Assembly: GCA_965221405.1 (NCBI GenBank)
Contig: CBDCSE010000002.1
Coordinates: forward strand, 930,001 to 994,000
Direction of reading: 5' to 3'
DNA: 64,000 nt
Source of the DNA: JAPOUP01 sp965221405
Lineage (GTDB): Bacteria; Pseudomonadota; Alphaproteobacteria; Rhodobacterales; Rhodobacteraceae
The notes beneath the pieces were generated by a model, which saw nothing but the letters and a program-made list of their open reading frames with translations, did not search any database and was not told the origin of the DNA. How positions within the stretch are numbered: the first letter of the stretch is position 1; the number at the start of each line of letters is the position of its first letter. Below, in pieces: positions 9,237 through 18,162 of the stretch. Both the position numbers and the translations under genes were made by a program.

Positions 9237-10226
9237 TCAGTATGTCTGGCCGGTGAGCGTTCGTTCGTACCTTTCCCTGAGCCATTCCCTCCTCTCTTCG
9301 GTGCGCCCGTCGGCCCATAGCTCTTCGGGAATGTCGCGGAGGCGTACGACACCTTCGATGAGGGCAAGGACCGCGGCGTTGTCGCTGTCGTTGGTCGGGC
9401 CGCCGGTGATCCGTTCGAGATCCCCCCCGCAGACGGTGTACTCCGGGAAATCCAGGGCTGACATATGTCCCAGAAAACCCTCGTCGACCTCGACAAGATC
9501 TGGATTGTTGATGTTTCTCCCGAGGGATCTCAGGTAGTCGGCGAACGGATTGTTGGTCGAAGGATTGTAGCCGTTGTCAAAGGCGGCACGGCCGGCGTCG
9601 CGTCCAAACAGGTCACATTTCCCGATCGACCTTTCCTCGTCATCGGCGCCCTCCCGGACGTGGCGGGTCGCGAACGCGAAAGACAGATGCCCGGAAGACG
9701 GGTCCGTGAGCGGGTTTCCGTCCTCGACAGTGCGTTCGGCCTCCTCCCGCGTCAAATGCCCTGAACCGAGGTCGGTGAGACGCTCGAGCGCATCCCTGAT
9801 CTCCCCCAGCTTTCCGCGGCGCCAGAGGAAGCTTCCTTCCGCGAGCAGCACGAACATGAGCGGAGCGATGGTGGCGAGCGTCGTGAAGCCGACACCGTAA
9901 CGTCTCTTTATCAGGGTGTAAAAGAGGTGGATATGTGGATCCACCTGCGCGTTGACCTGCGCCTGCCAGTCATTCTCGGAACGTTCGGCTTCCGGTACCG
10001 GCAGATCCCCGGAAAGGACTCCCGGCTCGACGTCGAGCGCCCTGGCCAGCTGGCCGATGGTTTTCTTTCGGACGGTGCCGGACGGGTCGGCGCCGCCCTC
10101 GAGCCTCGCGATCTGGCGGACGGAGACTTTCGCCCTCTCCGCCAGTTGCCCGCGGCTCATTTTCCTTTGGTTGCGAAGTTCACGAAGTCGGTCCGGTTCT
10201 ATCGTCATGCTATGTTCCATGTCCAT
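9237..10226 (-). CDS. XRE-family regulator with a hydrophobic segment
   Basis: The N-terminus (residues about 10-70) is a Cro/C1-type helix-turn-helix: LRELRNQRKMSRGQLAERAK then VSVRQIARLEGG. Around residue 110-135 there is a hydrophobic segment, FTTLATIAPLMFVLLAEGSF, that could be membrane-inserted, and a longer C-terminal region of unknown role follows. In-frame ATGs at 10226, 10220 and 10208 are all possible starts. It heads the tail-anchored gene cluster and may regulate it. A membrane-linked repressor is an inference. Confidence 0.7.
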   Translation of the reverse strand: MDMEHSMTIEPDRLRELRNQRKMSRGQLAERAKVSVRQIARLEGGADPSGTVRKKTIGQLARALDVEPGVLSGDLPVPEAERSENDWQAQVNAQVDPHIHLFYTLIKRRYGVGFTTLATIAPLMFVLLAEGSFLWRRGKLGEIRDALERLTDLGSGHLTREEAERTVEDGNPLTDPSSGHLSFAFATRHVREGADDEERSIGKCDLFGRDAGRAAFDNGYNPSTNNPFADYLRSLGRNINNPDLVEVDEGFLGHMSALDFPEYTVCGGDLERITGGPTNDSDNAAVLALIEGVVRLRDIPEELWADGRTEERREWLRERYERTLTGQTY

Positions 10227-10296
10227 CTTGCACGGGCTGGAGACCCGCGGGTCATACTTTTGGCGAAAGGGACGCGTCCGATGCGGGACGAAGGGC

Positions 10297-10626
10297 TTAT
10301 GGCAGGAAAGTCCCTAAGCCCGGCTGGCTGGTGTAATGGTATGCGGTGATGAGACGCCCTCCCGCAACCACCAGAACCTTGTTCGTTAACCGCGAGATGG
10401 TGGATATTTGCCTCTTCAGGTTCCGGATGTCCGAACCGTTCGTCATTCCCCTGATTTTTCCCTTGATCTCATCGATCGCCCTTTCCGCGTCTTTCTTTCT
10501 CAGCATGATTCTATCACGGCCGATATCCGTCCCCAGCATGAGGATAACGGAGATATCTTTGTGCGGGATCCCCCGCTGGGACATCCTGGTTTCGCCGTGG
10601 CGGGTAAGTCGTGTTTGCGTTTCCAT
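10297..10626 (-). CDS. Small hypothetical protein, possibly DUF4258-like
   Basis: This 109-residue basic protein has RHGETRMSQRGI near its start and GRDRIMLRKKDAERAI after it, a layout like the short DUF4258 or RelE-like proteins. It ends with VLVVAGGRLITAYHY, which resembles the final strands of such folds. It lies 70 bp upstream of the XRE gene on the same strand, so a toxin/regulator pairing is possible. The family call is tentative. Confidence 0.5.
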   Translation of the reverse strand: METQTRLTRHGETRMSQRGIPHKDISVILMLGTDIGRDRIMLRKKDAERAIDEIKGKIRGMTNGSDIRNLKRQISTISRLTNKVLVVAGGRLITAYHYTSQPGLGTFLP

Positions 10627-11055
10627 TATCTCATTCCTTCGCCGCGGTTCGCAAAAAATATAAAATAGATGACATTTAATAACAAATCTTTTTTAAAAAT
10701 ATTTTTTAGTGCCAAATTCCACCAAAGGCAGCCATCCGATTTCATCATGGTAGCCACACCTCGGGGTGACGGTCCCTGGCTTGATTCAGCGTGCCGTTCC
10801 ACGTCCCGGATTTCACCGATCGGTCCGGGGAGAGTCGAATGGAACGGAGGGGGCTGCTGCCCATGAGGGGCCGGTTCCGGCTCGGTGTGAAATGACGCTC
10901 CAGGCGGTCCGCCGCCTGTTCGGCGTCCGGTAGCCGGTCGTTCAGCGGATGGCCTCCGGCCGAAACGCCCGCCCTGCGGGACAGGGCCGGAACGTGTCTC
11001 AATGGATTGGTACGATGAATGTTGCAGTGAGAGGGCCTTTCCGTACAATCCCGCC
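10627..11055. other. Gene-free stretch with an AT-rich patch
   Basis: I see no supported gene. Positions 10655-10720 are much richer in A and T than the surroundings, which suggests foreign DNA or a promoter region for the leftward gene at 10626. Confidence 0.3.
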
Positions 11056-11537
11056 ATGGCGATCAGGATCGGATATGCCCGCTGCTCAACCCACGCCCAG
11101 GATCTCGAGGCACAGCGGAAGGCGCTCCTCGAACTGGGTGTGGCCGAGGACCGGATCCACACGGACCATGGGCCGGCCGGGACCGGCCCGGCCTCGCCCG
11201 GGCGCTGGCAGCGGCGCTGAGCGAGGGCGACACGCCGGTCGTGTCGAAGCTGGACCGTCTGGCCTGCTCCGTTCGGGACGCCCGCGGCATTGCCGGGGAT
11301 CTCGAACGGAAAGGGGTCACTCTCGCCCTCGGCCCAACCGTCCACGACCCCTCCGATCCGATGGGCCGGATGTTCTTCAACATCGTCGCCACCTTCGCGG
11401 AGTTCGGGGCCGACCTCATCCGGACGCGCACCCGCGAGGGCATGGCGATCGCCAGGGCCAGGGGAAAGCTGCGGGGGAAGACGCCGAAACTGTCCGAAAA
11501 ACAGAGAAAAATGCCGCGATCAGGAAAGCTGAAATAG
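11056..11537 (+). pseudogene. Serine recombinase (resolvase/invertase), frameshifted
   Basis: The ATG at 11056 gives RIGYARCSTHAQDLEAQRKA, with the catalytic Ser of the resolvase domain in RCST. After about 45 residues the frame is lost. It resumes from about 11215 as SEGDTPVVSKLDRLACSVRD, then FNIVATFAEFGADLIRTRTR and KLRGKTPKLSEKQ. The C-terminal DNA-binding helix-turn-helix is cut short. Intact relatives catalyse transposon resolution or inversion; this copy is probably dead. Confidence 0.8.
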
Positions 11538-11539
11538 CC

Positions 11540-12199
11540 GAGTGGCGAAAGTTACGGCGTAAGTTTCATCACCAGAGACCAAGCAAAGACTTTCCCGGTA
11601 AAGGTGAGCTGGATCCCGAATTCCAGGCTCAGGATTCCCCGGCACTGGAAGTGACGGACGGATCCGGTGAGACGGTTCTCTCGATAGCCAAAGTCCCTGA
11701 TCCCGAATTTGCCGAGTGGGAAGACGTTAAGGGCGACAAGGGGAAAAAGAGCCAGCTGTCCAGATTGAATCCGCTTCTTTCGGCGGTCCCCAACCTGGGA
11801 GTTGCCGGACGCGTCGGTGCGGCGAACTATGCGAGGGTGAGCGTTCCTCTGGAAAGATTGTCCAAATCATCGGTCAGTGAGAATGGATTGAGGGCCATTT
11901 TGCGCGACGGTGGAAAGATCAAGGAACATGCCGAATTGTTCAAGCCCGATTTGCTCACGGGAATGGTTTCCATTGGGGCGTTATGGACCATTGCATCGGT
12001 TGCCCTTGCCCAGAAGCACCTGCACGACATCAGCGGGAAGCTGGACACCATATCGGAGGGGCTTGAGGCGATTGGCCGCTTCCAGAAAGAGGAACGGCGG
12101 TCAAGTCTCGAAGGAACGCTTCGCGAGTTCATGCACATGAAGCGTGAGATGGCAGAAGGGAGGTGTTCTCCAGGTGCTGAAGCACGGGTCCGTCCGTGA
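11540..12199 (+). CDS. Hypothetical protein, 5' end unresolved
   Basis: This frame is open from well upstream, so no start can be fixed; the GTG at 11651 is one option. The readable protein contains LNPLLSAVPNLGVAGRVGAA, then GMVSIGALWTIASVALAQKH and a helical tail with LHDISGKLDTISEGLEAI. The arrangement, a globular part followed by a hydrophobic helix and an amphipathic helix, recalls unnamed proteins found near phage-defence genes. It follows the recombinase remnant directly, and its own end looks truncated. Confidence 0.45.
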   Translation, partial: EWRKLRRKFHHQRPSKDFPGKGELDPEFQAQDSPALEVTDGSGETVLSIAKVPDPEFAEWEDVKGDKGKKSQLSRLNPLLSAVPNLGVAGRVGAANYARVSVPLERLSKSSVSENGLRAILRDGGKIKEHAELFKPDLLTGMVSIGALWTIASVALAQKHLHDISGKLDTISEGLEAIGRFQKEERRSSLEGTLREFMHMKREMAEGRCSPGAEARVRP

Positions 12200-12312
12200 T
12201 GGCGCCGGTGGTTGCCGGGAAATGGCCCCGGCCCCGGAAAACCGGCGTCCCCGGTCTTTCAATGGGACACTGTTGACCCGGCGTTTTCCTGGAGGCGCAT
12301 ATTGCATGTCCC

Positions 12313-12361
12313 TGTCCTTCCCGGAATGAGCCGCCTGCGAAGGCTCATTCCGGGAAGGACA
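12313..12361. repeat. Perfect 20-bp inverted repeat
   Basis: The arms TGTCCTTCCCGGAATGAGCC (12313-12332) and its exact complement (12342-12361) flank a 9-base loop. There is no T-run on either side, so an intrinsic terminator is doubtful. A recombination site or REP-like palindrome is possible. Confidence 0.6.
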
Positions 12362-12394
12362 TGGTCATAACACGATTCGTTCTCGCTGAAGCAA

Positions 12395-12433
12395 TATCCG
12401 ACTGGAAGTCGGAGGCTTCAAACCAACGCGTGG
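12395..12433 (+). repeat. Dispersed repeat, transposon-end-like
   Basis: GACTGGAAGTCGG followed by GGCTTCAA and GTGGAAAGTGA recurs, inverted, at about 32964-33003 with a few changes. Each copy can fold into short stems (GACT/AGTC and GAAG/CTTC). It may be the right end of an IS200/IS605-like element, but no transposase or TnpB gene is nearby. Confidence 0.35.
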
Positions 12434-12534
12434 AAAGTGACGCAAGGCAGGCCACGCCGGTTAGGGTCTCGGGCAATCCGGGCCGGAATCCGCGATGATC
12501 CCAGACACGGCGCACTGATTGCAGGCCGTCACAG

Positions 12535-13180
12535 CTACTTGTTCCTGCGCGCCCGTTCGTGCGCATCTCTGATTTCCCTTGTCAACTCGCCCACGGTTGT
12601 GGAAGGCCGCCCGAAACGATTGCCCTCCCTGCATCGTTCCCTGAGCTGCCGAAAGCTTCGCTCTTCCGCAGTGGGCAGTCGTTTCACCATTTCCATGCAA
12701 TCCGGGACTTTACCCTTTTTCCGACCATATTCCGGTCGAAGCCTTGCCAGCTCTTTCTGCACCCCGTTCGGTCCATCGGAACTGTTCCCTTTCGTGCAGG
12801 ACCAGCCAAAGCTCAAAGCAGGGGTTAGAACGCGCCACTCCGATTTCGTTCGCCCGGCAAACACCGACGGCCTCATCGTATTGGTGATGGTCATCACGGT
12901 CAAAGACCGCCCAGACCCTGTCTTTCTCCTGAAACGAATCCTTCCGTCGTTTCCTGTCCAATCCGTTTTGTTTGATACGGGCACGCGCCTTGTCGGCGAC
13001 CGTGCGGGGTTCCCCGGCGCCGCCTTCAATTTCAAGCAGGACGTCTCCATACAATTCATCCCTGACGGCGCGAAAGTAAGCCGGCTCGGTGTTTTGCCCT
13101 TCACAGAAAAGAAAGAACCTGGCCTTCGGCTCTCTTTCCGGTTTCCTGCGCCTTATCTTCCCGGTCCGGTGCCTTGGCAT
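12535..13180 (-). pseudogene. RloB-like TOPRIM protein, frameshifted
   Basis: The ATG at 13180 starts one base after the RloA-like stop. The N-terminal part has FFLFCEGQNTEPAYF, VWAVFDRDDHH and ARSNPCFELWLVLH, the TOPRIM-like acidic motifs of RloB. Near 12775 the frame shifts. The expected C-terminus (NGVQKELARLRPEYGRKKGK, then NRFGRPSTTVGELTREI) continues in another frame to 12535. RloB proteins pair with RloA ATPases in restriction-linked, presumed defence modules. Unless the shift is a sequencing error, the product is truncated. Confidence 0.75.
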
Positions 13181-13181
13181 G

Positions 13182-14468
13182 TCACAGGGTCCCGGGAATC
13201 GTTTCAAGAGGATCGTTCATCGGCACCGCCCCGTACCGACCCTGCAGGTAGCCAAGCTCAAGATTGTCTCCCTCGCGCGTCCGGATGTCGGTCAGCGGAT
13301 AGATTTCGGTGGCGCCCTCGGCGCCCTTCTCGGCAAACCAGACCTGATCGCGACGCAGCGCAGCCGAGCGCAGGAGATTGGTATCATGAACCGTCGCGAC
13401 AAGCTGCGCCCCTTTCCCGTTCCCCTTGCCCGAAAACAGCTTGACCAACGCCTCGGCGGCACGGGTGTGCAGGCTTGCGTCCAACTCATCGATGATTATT
13501 GGCCGGCCCCGATCGAAAGCGCGGTATGCCCGCACGAGAAGCGGCAGGAGCCTGATCGTTCCCGCACTCTCCAAATCCAAGCCCAGGGAGATGCTTTCCC
13601 CTCCCGATCCACGATGGCTCAGTTCAATACGAACCTCATTCCTTTCATCCAATGACTTGGGCGGATCTTCATCCTGACTCCCGGAAAATCTTTGCACAAG
13701 AGCCCAGAATTCGCGTTTCACCTCCAAATCCTTATCAGAGATTTCGGACTCGTATCGCTTATAATCGACAACATTCGCATCGATCGACCGCAGGAAGCGG
13801 ATCGCTTGTTCACGATTGGCCTCGTCCGCCTCTGCAAAGGTGCTAGATGCCGCATTGCTGTTAACCGAAGGCGAGAGCATGAACGCCATGTCCCGGAAAT
13901 ACCCGTAGACCCCCGACAGCTGGGGATGTCCGAACTGCGCCGCCGCTGACAGGAACAGGCTGTTCGGGCGAGTCAGTTCAGCAACGTTTGTGTTCCTGCC
14001 CCGCAAATGACGCCCGAAATCAAACTGGTCCCCATCACGCTCATAAAGTTTCCTCCGATGCGCCTTTGGAATCCCGTAGAGCCATTCCGACACGAATGCC
14101 TCATCGGATGCCTCAAATCCATAGTGATAGCGGACGCCGTCAAGCACAAAGTCAATGTCAAAGCACGACGGTCTTCCGGACCAGGCCGGGTCCAGCCGAA
14201 ATTCGTGACGCGGGACACCACCGCCGGGAGTACCCTTAATCTGTGACCACAACACCATTTGCTGCATCGTTCTGAGGGCATTCAGAAAGTTCGTCTTGCC
14301 CGACGCATTGGCACCATAGATGATGGCGGACGGAATCACGGCGCCGCCGCTTACGTCGGGACAACGGATCAGGCCGTCCTCGTTATCCCTCAATGACGAG
14401 GCGGCAAACGACAGCTCCTGCCGTTTCTGGATGGAGAAGTGGTTTTCAACACCAAAGCGTAACAGCAT
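13182..14468 (-). CDS. RloA-like AAA/ABC-type ATPase
   Basis: This 428-residue protein has the Walker A motif YGANASGKTNFLNAL near residue 50 and Walker B PIIIDELDASLHT near residue 325, followed by LVATVHDTNLL. This is the layout of AAA_21/RloA-type SMC-like ATPases, which act with a TOPRIM partner (RloB here). PARIS (AriA/AriB) is built on a comparable ATPase/TOPRIM pairing, but this pair looks more like RloAB. The ATPase reads complete; its partner just downstream is frameshifted. Confidence 0.8.
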   Translation of the reverse strand: MLLRFGVENHFSIQKRQELSFAASSLRDNEDGLIRCPDVSGGAVIPSAIIYGANASGKTNFLNALRTMQQMVLWSQIKGTPGGGVPRHEFRLDPAWSGRPSCFDIDFVLDGVRYHYGFEASDEAFVSEWLYGIPKAHRRKLYERDGDQFDFGRHLRGRNTNVAELTRPNSLFLSAAAQFGHPQLSGVYGYFRDMAFMLSPSVNSNAASSTFAEADEANREQAIRFLRSIDANVVDYKRYESEISDKDLEVKREFWALVQRFSGSQDEDPPKSLDERNEVRIELSHRGSGGESISLGLDLESAGTIRLLPLLVRAYRAFDRGRPIIIDELDASLHTRAAEALVKLFSGKGNGKGAQLVATVHDTNLLRSAALRRDQVWFAEKGAEGATEIYPLTDIRTREGDNLELGYLQGRYGAVPMNDPLETIPGTL

Positions 14469-14810
14469 ATCACTGTTTCCATATCATGAAGTTGCAATCT
14501 TATGGCTCGATTCGTGAGGATTCCGCAAATCCATAGTCAACTCCCAATCATATCTATCATGGAATTCAAGGTCGGATGAATTGTGGTCGGGCCAAGTTGA
14601 TTTGGGTAGGGCAAATAGGTTGCCAGAGCCACACGTAATGGACCGGCTTAAACGCGCATATCCTCCGCCAAAGCGGTCCAGTGGTGGCGCAGTTTGGGAA
14701 AGTGTCCGTTCAGTCCGGAGATGGACGGCAATACCCAGATTTGGGTGTTCGGGAAATCCGGCAGGCCGGGCTGTCGGCTCCAGCCTCAGAACTTGATTCC
14801 AGCGCACGGC
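14469..14810. other. Gene-free stretch upstream of the RloA-like gene
   Basis: No supported coding sequence. The part next to 14468 is AT-rich and probably holds the promoter of the leftward RloAB pair; I cannot fix the boxes. Confidence 0.3.
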
Positions 14811-15058
14811 TCACGGCTCCTCCATTCCCTCCGCCCTGCCGTTGAACGCGATCCGTTGAAGCGCGTATTCGCGAATAATGCTCCTGAGACTGGCGGAGAG
14901 AACCTCGCATTGGGACAGATCCCCGATCTCTCGGTCCCTGTCAGCCTCGCCCTTTACGAGATCGGTCAGGCTGATCCCGAACCGAAGCGCGGCCCGGTCC
15001 TCTTCCGGAACCAGCCTGACCGGTGTGAGGCCAGTAGCATGAAGCGGTTCCCGGCATT
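14811..15058 (-). CDS. Small hypothetical protein, start uncertain
   Basis: The minus-strand frame encodes REPLHATGLTPVRLVPEEDR, then RFGISLTDLVKGEADRDREI and SASLRSIIREYALQRIAFNG. It has helix-rich, gene-like composition but no recognised domain. The only in-frame ATG is at 15245, which would overlap the next gene, so the start is unknown. It may be translationally coupled to 15065-15364. Confidence 0.35.
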
Positions 15059-15064
15059 CGCGTA

Positions 15065-15364
15065 CTAATGGCCGATTTCGGCGTAGCGCCGGCCCGCCGC
15101 CATGCAACAGACGATCACGGCGAGGCTGGATTTCAGTAGATCGGGAAGCATATCGGTTGCTCGTCTGGCGGCATTCGGTTCTTTCCCTGACCATGTCCGG
15201 TTTCGCGCCGTTTCGCATACCCTCCGGGCGGAACGCGAGCGCCAAGACGCCTGTAGGCGCTGCCTCTCGTCCCTAAATGTCTCGATGGCCCACCAGTTCG
15301 GCTCCATGACCCACACCGCCCATCTGGGCTTTTCCTCAATGGGTCCAGCGTCCCTGTCCCTCAA
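15065..15364 (-). CDS. Small hypothetical protein with a C-terminal hydrophobic helix
   Basis: This 99-residue protein is rich in Arg and Trp at its N-terminus (RWAVWVMEPNWWAIETFRDE). It has a hydrophobic stretch near the end (LLKSSLAVIVCCMAAG). I recognise no family. It lies in a run of three small leftward genes between the RloAB pair and tRNA-Leu. Confidence 0.4.
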   Translation of the reverse strand: MRDRDAGPIEEKPRWAVWVMEPNWWAIETFRDERQRLQASWRSRSARRVCETARNRTWSGKEPNAARRATDMLPDLLKSSLAVIVCCMAAGRRYAEIGH

Positions 15365-15381
15365 TCCGTTAAGGTGCGCTC

Positions 15382-15636
15382 TTAGATTGCTTGCGTGCCG
15401 TAAGGCGAAATCCCTGTCCGGGACGAAAACCGGTCGCGTTTATCCGGAGTGGACAGGTTATTGTTGCCGTCTTCGTTAAGCACGAACACCGACCATTCTC
15501 GTTGCCCGCCCCTCGTCGTCGCTGAAACCTCGCCGGCTTTGGCGCGTGCGGCTTCCCGATAGCGCAAATCCTTCAAACCCATTGTACAGAAGGATATTTG
15601 CGTATAAGGATTCTCGGGAACCACATGGAGCTTCAT
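15382..15636 (-). CDS. Small hypothetical protein
   Basis: This open frame of 84 residues starts MKLHVVPENPYTQISFCTMG and continues with REWSVFVLNEDGNNNLST. No known motif is visible. It ends 17 bp before the next leftward gene, which hints at an operon. It could be the 3' part of a larger decayed gene next to the tRNA. Confidence 0.3.
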   Translation of the reverse strand: MKLHVVPENPYTQISFCTMGLKDLRYREAARAKAGEVSATTRGGQREWSVFVLNEDGNNNLSTPDKRDRFSSRTGISPYGTQAI

Positions 15637-15813
15637 CATGTCAACCATTCTGGAACAGGAAGTTGAACATGAATGGAACCACCTGACTCCCGAAATGACC
15701 TCGGAGACAAATGCCATCATCACCGGTCGCATTCTCACGTTTAACGACGCCCTGACATAAAGGGGATTTAGGCGGCGATTCGGGACATTCCGGGAACGCG
15801 GGAAACATGGGTC

Positions 15814-15901
15814 TGGTGCCCAGAAGAGGACTCGAACCTCCACGTCCATAAAGGACACTAGCACCTGAAGCTAGCGCGTCTACCAATTCCGCCACCTGGG
15901 C
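15814..15901 (-). tRNA. tRNA-Leu (CAG)
   Basis: The minus strand folds as a long-variable-arm tRNA: acceptor GCCCAGG, D-arm TGGCGGAATTGGTAGACGC, anticodon stem CTAGC/GCTAG with loop TTCAGGT (anticodon CAG), T-arm GGTTCGAGTCC, and an encoded CCA. The 3' end faces the accessory block to its left. tRNA 3' ends are common integration sites, but I found no second copy of this end in the window. Confidence 0.93.
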
Positions 15902-16165
15902 CAGTGTCGCGGAACCTTGTGTACGCGGGCAAATCCCCGAAGTCAACACACCCTTCGGTATCCCGGGAAGCCAAGAATCCCGTCAATGGCGAAGGTCTTC
16001 GGAACCCGAGCCGCCGGGCGCACGGATAACCCTAACGCCCCGTGCGCGACGGACCCAGGCACCGGCCGATCCAGAAACAAACCAGCCTTGCCCAATTACG
16101 GCATGTGGCTTGTTCTACCGGGCACGTCAGGCTAGGTATAGCCGAACACACTGCGGAGTCGGTAG

Positions 16166-17143
16166 ATGTCAGGAATTGTCACGGTCTACGGTGGATCAGG
16201 ATTTGTCGGACGCCACATCGCACGGCACCTCGCAAAGGAAGGCTGGCGGATCCGGGTTGCCTGCAGAAGGCCAAACGAAGCGGTGTTCGTCAAACCCTAC
16301 GGCGTGCCCGGACAGGTCGAACCAACGTTCTGCAACATCCGCGACGATACAGGCACGGGCGGGGCAATGCAGGGCGCGGATGCGGTGGTGAACTGCGTCG
16401 GAACATTTGACGCCAGCGGGGCGAACAGCTTTGAACCGGTGCACGTTCATGGTGCCGGACGTATCGCGCGGATCGCCGCTGAACGCGGCATATTCCGCAT
16501 GGTCCATATCTCTGCCATCGGAGCGGATGAAACCGGTGGGAGCGAATATGCCCGGACCAAGGCGAAGGGTGAGCGGGAGGTACTGCGGCACCAGCCGGAC
16601 GCGATGATCCTGCGGCCATCGGTCGTGTTCGGGCCGGAGGACATGTTCTTCAATCGATTTGCCAGCATGGTGAGATACGGCCCCGTGCTTCCCATTGTAG
16701 GCGCCGATACAAAGTTCCAGCCAGTCCATGTCGATGACCTCGCACGGGCCGCCGCCGCCGGCGTTCTCCAGCAGCATTCGGGGGTCTACGAAATCGGTGG
16801 CCCGGAGATAAAGACCTTTCGGGAGCTCATGGCCGACATGCTGGCGACCATCCAGCATCGGCGGATGATCGTCAACATCCCTTTCTGGACCGCGCGGGTC
16901 ATGGCCGGAGCGTTCCGGGTCGGCTCCGCACTATCCGGTGGCCTGCTCAGGGCACCAATCACCCGCGACCAGGTAAGCAGCCTGCAAAATGACAGCGTCG
17001 TGTCACCGGGAAGCCGGACACTCGCCGACCTTGGAATCGATCCCGCGCCCGTCGGAGCGGTGATTCCGGAATACCTTTGGCGTTTCCGTCCGTCCGGACA
17101 ATACGCCGCGATCAAGAACTCGGCCAGGAACCTGCGGGCGTGA
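16166..17143 (+). CDS. Complex I NDUFA9-like NAD(P)-binding protein
   Basis: This 325-residue member of the extended/atypical SDR superfamily has the Rossmann motif VYGGSGFVGRHIARHL at its N-terminus, then VNCVGTF, HISAIGAD and ARTKAKGE in SDR positions, and LRPSVVFGPED. Alphaproteobacterial homologues are related to the mitochondrial complex I subunit NDUFA9 and ubiquinone-linked proteins. Its end overlaps the convergent uppP end by about 30 bp. Confidence 0.85.
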   Translation: MSGIVTVYGGSGFVGRHIARHLAKEGWRIRVACRRPNEAVFVKPYGVPGQVEPTFCNIRDDTGTGGAMQGADAVVNCVGTFDASGANSFEPVHVHGAGRIARIAAERGIFRMVHISAIGADETGGSEYARTKAKGEREVLRHQPDAMILRPSVVFGPEDMFFNRFASMVRYGPVLPIVGADTKFQPVHVDDLARAAAAGVLQQHSGVYEIGGPEIKTFRELMADMLATIQHRRMIVNIPFWTARVMAGAFRVGSALSGGLLRAPITRDQVSSLQNDSVVSPGSRTLADLGIDPAPVGAVIPEYLWRFRPSGQYAAIKNSARNLRA

Positions 17144-17942
17144 AATAGGCGACCCAAAGCAGCATCAGGCCAAGCGCCACACGGTAAATTACATAGGGCG
17201 TGAAGCTGATCCGCAGCAGCAGACGCATCATCACGCGTAACGCGACCAGAGCGGCGATAAACGAGAAGAGGACAGCCAACGCACCGTCGCGAAGAACACC
17301 GGGATCGCCAATGATGGCGGCCTCGGTGCCCCTGTAAACCCCGGACGCGAAAATCGCCGGGATCGACATCAGCATCGCCAGCCTGGCGGCATCCTGACGT
17401 CCGTATCCGAGAAGTCGCGCCGCGGATATGGTGACGCCGGATCGCGAAACGCCCGGAATCAACGCCACCGCCTGCCAGAGTCCCATGATCACCGAATGGC
17501 GAACGGACCAGTCACCGGCCGATCTGTGAACCGGACCGGTGCGGTCCGTCCAGTAAAGGACCAGCCCAAAAACCAATGTCGTCCAGCCGATCACCGCGAC
17601 AGACCGCATCAGGTCATCAAGCCCCGTGATGGCGAGCACGGCGCCAACGAAAACGACCGGAACCGTCGCGGCCGCGAGACAGAGCGCCAGGGTGGCTCCC
17701 GGCGCGTCACGGCGTCCGCGCACAAGCGATGCGGCCCCCCGCAAGGCGAGCAGCGCGTCAGCCCGGAAATGGAATGTCACGGCGAGGAGCGTGCCGATAT
17801 GGACGGCGACGTCGATGAACTGGCCCTGATCCTCATAACCCGCGAGATTCGGAAGAAGCGCCAGATGACCCGACGATGACACCGGCAGGAATTCCGTAAG
17901 CCCCTGAATCACGGCGACCATGAGAAGGTGAAAAAGTGGCAT
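17112..17942 (-). CDS. uppP: Undecaprenyl-diphosphatase
   Basis: This 276-residue integral membrane protein (BacA/UppP family) dephosphorylates undecaprenyl diphosphate to recycle the lipid carrier of cell-wall synthesis. It has both family motifs: LTEFLPVSSSGHL near the N-terminus and IPGVSRSGVTIS in the middle. Eight or so hydrophobic segments span the length. It reads convergently with the NDUFA9-like gene. Confidence 0.95.
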   Translation of the reverse strand: MPLFHLLMVAVIQGLTEFLPVSSSGHLALLPNLAGYEDQGQFIDVAVHIGTLLAVTFHFRADALLALRGAASLVRGRRDAPGATLALCLAAATVPVVFVGAVLAITGLDDLMRSVAVIGWTTLVFGLVLYWTDRTGPVHRSAGDWSVRHSVIMGLWQAVALIPGVSRSGVTISAARLLGYGRQDAARLAMLMSIPAIFASGVYRGTEAAIIGDPGVLRDGALAVLFSFIAALVALRVMMRLLLRISFTPYVIYRVALGLMLLWVAYFTPAGSWPSS

Positions 17943-18162
17943 GTCCGGACCCGCCCGATTCGTGGCGCTAGACTAAACCGTGTGGATTCGGTGAGAAGGC
18001 GGAATTTTGGTCAGTCATTATGAACTTTTTTTGATCGCCTCGCCTGAATTTCCGAACATGAATGTACGGAACCGCCGATAAAGGTCAAAAATTCTGACTT
18101 TATCTCCAGCTCCCGCTCGGCTATCATCCGTTTCGGCACGAATTCTGGAGGTATCTCCGATC

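Noticed and set aside
10949..12199. One 416-codon protein
   Set aside because: The first part overlaps the recombinase gene in another frame; only the region after about 11540 looks coding.
15638..15760. 40-codon plus-strand frame beside tRNA-Leu
   Set aside because: Its composition looks protein-like but it is too short, has no clear ribosome-binding site and overlaps another candidate; undecidable.
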